Source: Candidatus Woesearchaeota archaeon (GTDB lineage: Archaea > Nanobdellota > Nanobdellia > Woesearchaeales > 21-14-0-10-32-9). Taken from it: a stretch of DNA of 10,988 nt. Position 1 is the first letter of the stretch; each line of letters starts with the position of its first letter. Under the pieces are notes generated by a model. The model was given only the letters and a program-made list of their open reading frames with translations, did no database searches and was not told where the DNA came from. The position numbers and the translations under genes were made by a program. Shown one piece after another: positions 5,940 through 10,988 of this stretch. Where the stretch lies: positions 1-10,988 of the forward strand of contig PWWA01000061.1 in the NCBI GenBank assembly GCA_003562145.1. The letters are read 5' to 3'.

Positions 5940-7076
5940 CTACCTGCTATAAACAATGATTTTGAGCGTTACAGGCACACCATCAAGCTCCTTCCTGAAG
6001 TTCCTTGTGATAAGATTCCTGATGTCATCACCTTCCAACCTGAAACGAGGCATGAACCTGGAAGTTTCTGAGTTACAGCACTCCACGCCTACAACACGAT
6101 TTTCATCGCTGGGATGGGTACCTATAGGAATGAAAGTGCCTGGCTTTACCCCGTCGCACATCGCAGCGATATCTTCCGGCTGATAAGAAGTCCCACCGTG
6201 ATCAATAGTTGGATAATTGCAGCCTTCCACGCCATGACAGACCTCGCTACACCTATACACTCCGTCCCTGTCCGGAATGGTGCATTCAGGCGTACAATCA
6301 GCCCTCTCCATGCGACAATTAACTATGTTTCTTTCAGGCTGCAAGTAAACATTCTCTACGTGAGGAAGGAACTGGGGATGCGTACAAGTAACGACTAAGT
6401 TGCCTGTGACTGAAAGAAAATCAGGTTCATCAGAATCATAAACACCTGAAATAGATGTGTATGTTGAAGAGTCAATATTTGCGGGATTGTTGGGTGCGTG
6501 AAGCCTAACCCTAACGTTTTGCATGGGCTGATTCGTAGAAGCATCATAAGCCACGCCCTTCAGGGTGGTGTTACAATCAGGATCCGGGCATTCATCACAA
6601 CTCGCAGTCTTAGGAGCATCACAAACAGCCCTAATGTAAAGGTGTGATGCAACACCACTAATATTAGCCGCGCAGTTGAGACCTGACGCGCTTGACCAGC
6701 TAGCACCATCCATACTCTGCTGTATACTAGTGCAAGTGCCGCCTATGACTGAACAAGCATCATTACCAACATCATAATTTATTGCATCCGCATTCGTATA
6801 CCCTGGGATTGGAGCATTAGGCACCTTCATAACCATGTGCTTCGTAACAATGGTGCCATCAGAATAAAGGCTTGGGCAAACACCATCCGCCTCGCCGCAC
6901 ACAAAGCAATTATCGCATAACTCCACAGCACCAAAGCCAGGCGTATTTTCGGTAACAATCTCGCCGCATGCCCTATCAGAAGAAGCGCACTGCGCCTCAA
7001 CAAGGGGCACCACCAAAAAAGCCATAACAAAAAACGACAAAAACAAAGCACTTGTTATTAAGGTACTATTTTTCAT
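5940..7076 (-). CDS. Secreted cysteine-rich protein with carboxypeptidase-regulatory-like domain
   Basis: A 378-residue protein from ATG at 7076, the first gene of the filament locus. Residues 1-28 are a Sec signal peptide: MKNST, a hydrophobic core, then VEA before QC. The sequence before Cys30 is not a lipobox. The mature part has 23 cysteines (30, 37, 54, 57, 60, 67, 108, 115, 135, 152, 160, 163, 168, 231, 254, 261, 265, 276, 280, 286, 307, 333, 334), several in CxxC or CxxxC spacing, implying extensive disulfides or metal sites. Residues about 168-256 resemble a carboxypeptidase-regulatory-like beta-sandwich (GVAYDASTNQPMQNVRVRL, then a G-V-Y-x-S turn and a TGNLVVTCTHPQF strand). There is no membrane anchor at the C-terminus. 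It is probably exported to the surface, possibly as an adhesin or filament-associated factor; the role is inferred from position only. It ends 66 nt before the first pilin-like gene. Confidence 0.8.
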   Translation of the reverse strand: MKNSTLITSALFLSFFVMAFLVVPLVEAQCASSDRACGEIVTENTPGFGAVELCDNCFVCGEADGVCPSLYSDGTIVTKHMVMKVPNAPIPGYTNADAINYDVGNDACSVIGGTCTSIQQSMDGASWSSASGLNCAANISGVASHLYIRAVCDAPKTASCDECPDPDCNTTLKGVAYDASTNQPMQNVRVRLHAPNNPANIDSSTYTSISGVYDSDEPDFLSVTGNLVVTCTHPQFLPHVENVYLQPERNIVNCRMERADCTPECTIPDRDGVYRCSEVCHGVEGCNYPTIDHGGTSYQPEDIAAMCDGVKPGTFIPIGTHPSDENRVVGVECCNSETSRFMPRFRLEGDDIRNLITRNFRKELDGVPVTLKIIVYSR

Positions 7077-7101
7077 TATACTCCACCTATCAACTGTTTT
7101 A

Positions 7102-7109
7102 TATATAAA
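7102..7109 (-). promoter_or_regulatory. TATA box of the surface-filament locus
   Basis: The minus strand reads TTTATATA, 33 nt from its first base to the ATG at 7076, within the 42-bp gap between the aminopeptidase stop and this gene. The expected transcript start is near 7080, giving a leader of only a few bases. A GGTGG motif at 7084-7088 has good Shine-Dalgarno spacing but would lie upstream of that start site, so whether it is transcribed is uncertain. Confidence 0.65.
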
Positions 7110-7118
7110 TTTTTTGAT

Positions 7119-8162
7119 TTAGTATTTAAGCCTTTTCCCATCAATCATTACAAACGGCTTCCTTATTACCTGGTCCAAGTGTATTATTGTTTTTATGTTG
7201 CCACCAAACCACGCGTTGCTGCCTATCGCAAAGTGAGCCGTGCCATAAGCCTTTTCATCAATAATAGTGGAACCAATAATCCTTGCTTTCTTGTTAAGGC
7301 CCACGCCGAATTCACCTATACGCCTCGTCTTGCCTGGCTGCTTGGCATTCTTCGCATCCCACACAAGAGTATTCTTCAGAAGCCTCGCTTCCTCCCCACC
7401 AACAATCCTTGTTATAACCCCTTTTTTTACTATTAGGGTAATTGGCTTTCTCGCAATTATTGTTTTATCCCTTAACCGGGCACTCCCATCAATAACAAGT
7501 ACTCCATCCACATTCGTATCGTTAGGCGCAATATAAGTTTCAGCGCCAGGAAGGTTTCCGCCTTCACCAGGGTTCCTGTACACACCCACAGCAGTCCTAG
7601 GATGCATGCCAGATACATTATAAGATATATTCGTCCCGGATTCGGCTGTCACAGTAATCTCTTCAGCACCAAACATTTTCTTTGCTATACTCTCAGCTTT
7701 CCTCGAAGCCTCCTTATAATTGATGTCAAGGCAATCCATTACAAACGGGAAGTGCCCTGAACGAATTGTTCCAAGGCTAGTTGTTGAAACAAACCTATGA
7801 TTCTGCTTTAATGCGAACTTCCTGAAACTAAGACCTAGCTTTCCGAGCTTGCCTGCCTTGTTAGAAATGTTCATTATGATAACGCTTTCCCTTGGAAGCC
7901 TTGCCAGCTTCTGTACGAGACTCTTATCCGCAAAAGAGCCCCGCGTCTTAAATTCCTGGTATATCGCCTCATGCTTTATGCCTAGCTCAGCCGCAGCTTG
8001 CGAGTACGCATTTGTAAGCATAGGCGACAATTTATTGCCATTAGCACCCTTATCCCCTATTATTAATACTTCTTCGCCTGTAACATTAAGATTATATGTA
8101 ATTATCTTCTTGAAAGTATTTATTTTCAGCTTTTCATAATAATCCTTTTTTAGCTCAAGCAT
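7119..8162 (-). CDS. M29-family metallo-aminopeptidase (AmpS/aminopeptidase T type)
   Basis: A 347-residue cytoplasmic protein from ATG at 8162. The C-terminal half carries the M29 signature in order: NLPGAETYIAP (Glu208), VDGVLVIDGSA (218-228), RIGEFGVGLN (Glu284), GTAHFAIG (His310) and IHLDQV (His328, Asp330). These correspond to the two-metal ligands Glu, Glu, His, His, Asp known in aminopeptidases S and T, so the enzyme should be a metal-dependent exopeptidase removing N-terminal residues from peptides. The N-terminal half (about 20-130) fits the alpha/beta domain of the family, with VLIIGDKG near 32-39. It is slightly shorter than bacterial members (about 370-410). It diverges from the DRG GTPase across 57 bp and is not part of the filament operon, which has its own promoter downstream. 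The exact substrate preference cannot be read. Confidence 0.88.
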   Translation of the reverse strand: MLELKKDYYEKLKINTFKKIITYNLNVTGEEVLIIGDKGANGNKLSPMLTNAYSQAAAELGIKHEAIYQEFKTRGSFADKSLVQKLARLPRESVIIMNISNKAGKLGKLGLSFRKFALKQNHRFVSTTSLGTIRSGHFPFVMDCLDINYKEASRKAESIAKKMFGAEEITVTAESGTNISYNVSGMHPRTAVGVYRNPGEGGNLPGAETYIAPNDTNVDGVLVIDGSARLRDKTIIARKPITLIVKKGVITRIVGGEEARLLKNTLVWDAKNAKQPGKTRRIGEFGVGLNKKARIIGSTIIDEKAYGTAHFAIGSNAWFGGNIKTIIHLDQVIRKPFVMIDGKRLKY

Positions 8163-8185
8163 GTTAAAGAAAATTATTTTAGGTT

Positions 8186-8200
8186 AATATTTATATATAT
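8186..8200. promoter_or_regulatory. Shared bidirectional TATA region between aminopeptidase and DRG genes
   Basis: The plus strand contains TTTATATA at 8190-8197, 30 nt from the ATG at 8220. The minus strand of the same bases reads TATATAAA, 35 nt from the ATG at 8162. Expected starts lie at about 8220 (leaderless GTPase mRNA) and about 8167 (a leader of a few bases for the aminopeptidase). The midpoint of the two start codons, 8191, falls inside the box. No other TATA-like site exists in the 57-bp gap. Confidence 0.65.
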
Positions 8201-8219
8201 GCCGCTTTAACCAGTTAGC

Positions 8220-9311
8220 ATGGCAGGAGATGCTGAAAGAATACGTGAATTAGAGGATTTGATTGCTAATTCCCAGTATAACAAGAGAACCCAGAAAGCA
8301 ATTGGGTTGTACAAAGCGCAGCTGGCAAGGCTTAAGGAAAAGGTTGCCGGCAGGAGGAAGGGCCGCCAATCAGATGGGTACTCCGTAAGGAAAACCGGGG
8401 ATGGCACAGTTGTGCTGCTAGGATACCCTAGCGTTGGAAAAAGCACTTTGCTGAACGGAATCACGAGAGCGGAATCCGAAGTAGGAAGCTATGCTTTCAC
8501 AACGCTAAGCGTTATTCCCGGCGTCATGGAGTACAATTACGCAAAAATCCAAATACTGGACGTCCCGGGAATAGTAAAAGGTGCTGCGAGCGGTAAAGGA
8601 AGAGGCACCGAGGTTTTCTCCGTCCTAAGAAACTCAGACCTTATACTTGTATTAGTAGACGTGCAGTTCCCCGAGCACTACGAAGCAATAATCAAAGAAA
8701 TCTACGATTCCGGGATAAGGCTTAACAAGAAAAAGCCAGACGTCAGAATAAAAAAAACTGGGAGAGACGGGATTAAGATAAGCAAGACGGTCCGCCTCCC
8801 AAACTTAAGCGATGAAACCATTGAAGGAGTCCTAAGGGCTTTCAGGATAAACAACGCGGACGTCGTGATAAGAACCAACATTACCGTGGATGAGCTCATC
8901 GACTGCATTGAAGACAACAAGAAATACGTACCAGGAATAACAGTGCTGAACAAAGTAGACTTGGTAAGCAAGGAACACGCAGAAAAAATTGCGAGGCAAA
9001 TCAACGCAGACATAATGGTTTCAGCAGAAAAAAAAGAGCACTTAGAAGAACTCAAAGAAATTATATTCAACAAATTAGACCTTATCAGGATATACATGAA
9101 AGAACCGGGAAAAGAAGCAGACCTGGAAGAGCCACTCATAATATCAAGGAACTCATCAGTAAGAGATGTTTGCAGCAAGCTCCACAAAGACTTCGTGAAA
9201 CAATTCAAATTCTGCAGGGTATGGGGAAAATCTTCGAAGTTCCCAGGGCAAAAACTGAGCATAAAGCACACGCTAAAAGACCTAGATATTTTAGAGATAC
9301 ACTTGCGCTAA
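8220..9311 (+). CDS. DRG-family GTP-binding protein with TGS domain
   Basis: A complete 363-residue OBG/DRG-type GTPase from ATG at 8220. The N-terminus (NSQYNKRTQKAIGLYKAQLA at 17-36) is the typical DRG helical region. G motifs: G1 GYPSVGKST (68-76), G2 Thr94-Thr95 in YAFTTLSVIPG, G3 DVPG (114-117), G4 NKVD (244-247) and G5 SAE (268-270). An insertion with strongly charged repeats (about 165-235) separates G3 from G4, as in other DRG proteins. Residues about 289-363 form the C-terminal TGS domain ending LSIKHTLKDLDILEIHLR. DRG proteins are conserved in archaea and eukaryotes and associate with ribosomes to support translation; the precise archaeal role is less settled. The TATA box position predicts a leaderless mRNA, and no Shine-Dalgarno site precedes the ATG. 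All motifs are intact. Confidence 0.95.
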   Translation: MAGDAERIRELEDLIANSQYNKRTQKAIGLYKAQLARLKEKVAGRRKGRQSDGYSVRKTGDGTVVLLGYPSVGKSTLLNGITRAESEVGSYAFTTLSVIPGVMEYNYAKIQILDVPGIVKGAASGKGRGTEVFSVLRNSDLILVLVDVQFPEHYEAIIKEIYDSGIRLNKKKPDVRIKKTGRDGIKISKTVRLPNLSDETIEGVLRAFRINNADVVIRTNITVDELIDCIEDNKKYVPGITVLNKVDLVSKEHAEKIARQINADIMVSAEKKEHLEELKEIIFNKLDLIRIYMKEPGKEADLEEPLIISRNSSVRDVCSKLHKDFVKQFKFCRVWGKSSKFPGQKLSIKHTLKDLDILEIHLR

Positions 9312-9319
9312 ACAAAATA

Positions 9320-9327
9320 TTTATATA
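9320..9327 (+). promoter_or_regulatory. TATA box for the small membrane protein gene
   Basis: TTTATATA lies 28 nt (from its first base) before the ATG at 9348, in the 36-bp gap after the GTPase stop. This predicts a leaderless transcript beginning at or just before that ATG, and supports the short gene being real and expressed on its own. Confidence 0.6.
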
Positions 9328-9347
9328 GTCAGTACACGGATTCCAAG

Positions 9348-9506
9348 ATGCTAATGGCAGGACTGAGCATCGACATGGGACCTGTAAAGGAGTATATTGA
9401 CAAGATAACTGATTACTTCTCTAACTTATCAACACTCGAGCTCGCAGGCTGGATAATGATCTGCGCAGGAATACTATTGCTTGTTACAGGCATAATAATC
9501 CGTTAA
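9348..9506 (+). CDS. Small single-span membrane protein (52 residues), function unknown
   Basis: Starting at ATG 9348, the frame gives 52 residues ending with TAA at 9504-9506. Residues about 11-30 (GPVKEYIDKITDYFSNLSTL) look like an amphipathic helix, and residues about 31-51 (ELAGWIMICAGILLLVTGII) form one membrane span ending in a single Arg, as in a tail-anchored protein. The ATG at 9354 (third codon) or 9375 is possible, but the TATA box best fits 9348. I do not recognise a family. It is of a size like Sec61-beta or SecE but lacks their conserved residues. It sits between the DRG GTPase and a small winged-helix gene, all on the same strand, each with its own TATA-like box. The placed promoter and the clean coding frame with a membrane helix are the support for a real gene. 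Confidence 0.65.
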   Translation: MLMAGLSIDMGPVKEYIDKITDYFSNLSTLELAGWIMICAGILLLVTGIIIR

Positions 9507-9519
9507 AAAAACCAAAAGA

Positions 9520-9527
9520 TTAAATAC
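9520..9527 (+). promoter_or_regulatory. TATA-like box for the 64-residue winged-helix gene
   Basis: TTAAATAC lies 32 nt before the ATG at 9552, preceded by the purine-rich ACCAAAAGA at 9511-9519 as a possible BRE. The spacing predicts a leaderless or near-leaderless mRNA. The match to consensus is weaker than at the other boxes in this window. Confidence 0.5.
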
Positions 9528-9551
9528 TAAAAGCAACAAGGGTTAGTTGTA

Positions 9552-9746
9552 ATGGGTCAGCAAGAAGTATATGATTTCCTTTGCAAGAACAAAAACGCTT
9601 GGTTTACATCAAGGGAGATAAGCGATTCGCTAGGCATAAGCATTGGTTCTGTAACCATGTCCCTGAAAAAGCTCCGAAAAACAAATATCATAAAGTATAA
9701 GAGCACAGGGAAAAGAAACACCTTCACGTACAAAGTAGGAAGGTAA
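9552..9746 (+). CDS. Small winged helix-turn-helix DNA-binding protein
   Basis: A 64-residue protein that is essentially one winged-helix domain. Helix 1 is QQEVYDFLCKNK (3-14). The helix-turn-helix runs from FTSREISDSLGIS (18-30) through SVTMSLKKLRKTN (33-45), and the wing is IIKYKSTGKRNTFTYKV (46-62). The basic recognition helix and wing suggest DNA binding, as in MarR or other small archaeal wHTH regulators, though no specific family is certain. No ligand or dimerisation domain is present. It is flanked by the small membrane protein gene upstream and the threonyl-tRNA synthetase gene downstream, and a T7 tract right after its stop probably ends the transcript. The target is unknown; autoregulation or control of a neighbour is possible but not shown. 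Confidence 0.82.
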   Translation: MGQQEVYDFLCKNKNAWFTSREISDSLGISIGSVTMSLKKLRKTNIIKYKSTGKRNTFTYKVGR

Positions 9747-9750
9747 GCTC

Positions 9751-9757
9751 TTTTTTT
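9751..9757 (+). terminator. T-tract terminator after the winged-helix gene
   Basis: A run of seven T begins 5 nt after the TAA at 9744-9746, without an obvious stem before it. Archaeal RNA polymerase terminates at such U-tracts. It lies just upstream of the next TATA box. Confidence 0.55.
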
Positions 9758-9764
9758 AGAAACT

Positions 9765-9772
9765 TTTATATA
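9765..9772 (+). promoter_or_regulatory. TATA box for the threonyl-tRNA synthetase gene
   Basis: TTTATATA in the context CTTTTATATAAAAT predicts transcription from about 9792-9795. That would leave a leader of about 16-19 nt containing AGAGG at 9796-9800 before the TTG at 9811. This is the one plus-strand gene here that seems to use a leader with a ribosome-binding site. Confidence 0.6.
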
Positions 9773-9810
9773 AAATATTCCTGTAACACGCCCACAGAGG
9801 ATTGATAAGA

Positions 9811-10988
9811 TTGGCTTCGAAGATAAAAATAACGTTTCCTGACGGAACAAATAAAGAATACCCTAAAGGAGTGACAGGGGAAAAAATCGCGAAGGGGATA
9901 AGTGAAGGGCTCCTCCGAAAAGCAGTAGCTGTAAAAGCCAACGATGAACTAAGAGATATGTATCTGCCCATAGAGAAAAGCTGTGAATTCAAGATACTTA
10001 CGTTTAATGACCAAGAAGGAAAAGACGTTTTCTGGCATAGCACCTCGCACTTAATGGCACAAGCAATCATAAGACTATTTCCTGAATCAAAACTAACCAT
10101 AGGGCCAATAGTAGAAAACGGTTTCTATTACGATATAGACCATCCGCCATTCAAGGAAGAAGACCTCGAAAAAATCGAGGGGGAAATGAAAAAAATTGTG
10201 AAAGAAGACCTCCTAGTAAGAAGAAAAGAAATTAGCGTTGCAGAGGCAAAGAAGCTCTTTAAAGATAACAAGTACAAAGTAGAAATGCTCGACGAAATAG
10301 ACAAATTCGAAGACGAAGGAAGCACAGGAAAAAAAGGAATAGTGAGTGTATACTCCCAAGGAGAATTCACCGATTTATGCCGCGGCCCACACCTTCCAAG
10401 GACAGGGATGATTAAAGCTTTCAAGCTAACAAAGATATCCGGCGCGTATTGGAGAGGAGATGTAAAGAACAAGCAATTACAGCGCATATACGGGATCAGC
10501 TTTCCTGACAAGAAACAACTAAAAGAATACCTAGACATGCTGGAAGAAGCAGAGAAAAGAAACCATAGAAAGATTGGTAACGAAATGGACTTGTTCGCGC
10601 ATTTCGACTTAGTAGGTAAGGGACTTCCTGTCTGGCTTCCAAAAGGAGAAATAATAAGAAGAGAAGTAGAAGACTTTGCAGTGGAGACCGAGAACAAAGC
10701 AGGGTTTCAAAGGGTTTCAACACCGCACCTCGCAAAAAAAGAATTATTCGAAAAATCAGGCCACCTCCCATACTACGCAGACAGCATGTACCCATCCATG
10801 AAAATGGACGATGGAACATACTACTTGAAAGCAATGAACTGCCCCATTCACCACCTAATATTTTCCTTAAAGCCTAAGAGCTACAGGGAAATGCCAGTAA
10901 GGCTTGCAGAGTACGGGACTTGTTACAGAAACGAACTATCAGGCACGCTTAATGGCTTGCTAAGGGTAAGAATACTTAGGATGAATGA
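9811..10988 (+). CDS. thrS: Threonyl-tRNA synthetase, bacterial type, C-terminus cut by window edge
   Basis: It attaches threonine to tRNA-Thr in the cytoplasm. The first 392 codons are visible; about 200-250 more are expected. Start TTG at 9811 is preceded by AGAGG at 9796-9800 and gives MASKIKITFPDG, the usual TGS start; a TTG at 9802 is the alternative. Domains in order: TGS (about 1-62); N2 editing domain with HSTSH (His76, His80) and CRGPH (Cys190, His194), matching the HxxxH and CxxxH editing site of the bacterial enzyme; then the class II catalytic core from about 255 with MNCP (Cys343, the expected zinc ligand) and motif 2 CYRNELSG (Arg373). Archaeal-type ThrRS instead has a D-aminoacyl-tRNA-deacylase-like N-terminus, so this gene is of bacterial type, probably by ancient transfer. 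After motif 2 it reads RVRILRMN(D) where bacterial enzymes usually have RVRGFTQDD. Confidence 0.94.
   Translation, partial: MASKIKITFPDGTNKEYPKGVTGEKIAKGISEGLLRKAVAVKANDELRDMYLPIEKSCEFKILTFNDQEGKDVFWHSTSHLMAQAIIRLFPESKLTIGPIVENGFYYDIDHPPFKEEDLEKIEGEMKKIVKEDLLVRRKEISVAEAKKLFKDNKYKVEMLDEIDKFEDEGSTGKKGIVSVYSQGEFTDLCRGPHLPRTGMIKAFKLTKISGAYWRGDVKNKQLQRIYGISFPDKKQLKEYLDMLEEAEKRNHRKIGNEMDLFAHFDLVGKGLPVWLPKGEIIRREVEDFAVETENKAGFQRVSTPHLAKKELFEKSGHLPYYADSMYPSMKMDDGTYYLKAMNCPIHHLIFSLKPKSYREMPVRLAEYGTCYRNELSGTLNGLLRVRILRMN

Noticed and set aside
5940..7076. Lipoprotein anchoring of the Cys-rich secreted protein
   Set aside because: The residues before Cys30 (VEAQ) do not match a lipobox; ordinary signal peptidase cleavage after VEA fits better.
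8702..9271. Long open frame on the minus strand opposite the DRG GTPase
   Set aside because: Antisense shadow of a complete, motif-verified GTPase; low-complexity Ser/Leu/Ile-rich translation with no domain.
9348..9506. Sec61-beta or SecE identity for the 52-residue membrane protein
   Set aside because: Size and single span fit, but the conserved residues of either family before the span are not present.
10128..10697. Long open frame on the minus strand opposite the threonyl-tRNA synthetase
   Set aside because: Ser/Phe/Leu-rich composition typical of the complement of Lys/Glu-rich coding sequence, no recognisable domain, and fully inside a certain gene.

Overview
The window reads as archaeal, most likely from a small-genome lineage of the DPANN type. 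The lineage is an inference; the domain call is well supported. It carries a DRG-family GTPase (archaea and eukaryotes only), a FlaI/TadA-like secretion ATPase with TadC/FlaJ-like membrane proteins, archaeal TATA boxes of the TTTAWATA type about 30 nt before start codons, probable leaderless genes, and a T-tract terminator without a hairpin. Genes are packed tightly; no gap exceeds about 70 bp, and I see no RNA genes, CRISPR arrays or insertion sequences.

Left three quarters (about 1-7076, minus strand, read right to left): a cell-surface filament or secretion locus. It begins at a TATA box at 7102-7109 with a secreted protein holding 23 cysteines and a carboxypeptidase-regulatory-like beta-sandwich. 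Two pilin-like proteins follow, with near-identical class III signal motifs (KGALF and KGAIF) and large ectodomains. After an internal TATA box (4310-4317) come a winged-helix protein, a charged helical-repeat protein, the hexameric ATPase, and two single-domain platform proteins resembling TadB/TadC. The second platform gene runs off the left edge. The likely arrangement is pilins and secreted protein outside, platform pair in the membrane, ATPase plus two accessory proteins inside. No prepilin peptidase or abundant small major pilin is in view, so the machine is incomplete here.

Middle (7119-9311): an M29-family metallo-aminopeptidase (minus) and the DRG GTPase (plus) diverge from a 57-bp intergenic region whose single AT-rich box lies midway between the two start codons and can be read as a TATA box on both strands.

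Right part (9348-10988, plus strand): a 52-residue single-span membrane protein, a 64-residue winged-helix protein closed by a T7 tract, and the first 392 codons of a bacterial-type threonyl-tRNA synthetase, each preceded by its own TATA-like box. Together with the GTPase they form a translation-related housekeeping flank to the surface-filament locus.

Functions of the helical-repeat protein, both winged-helix proteins, the Cys-rich secreted protein and the 52-residue protein are not recognised; only structure and context are described for them.
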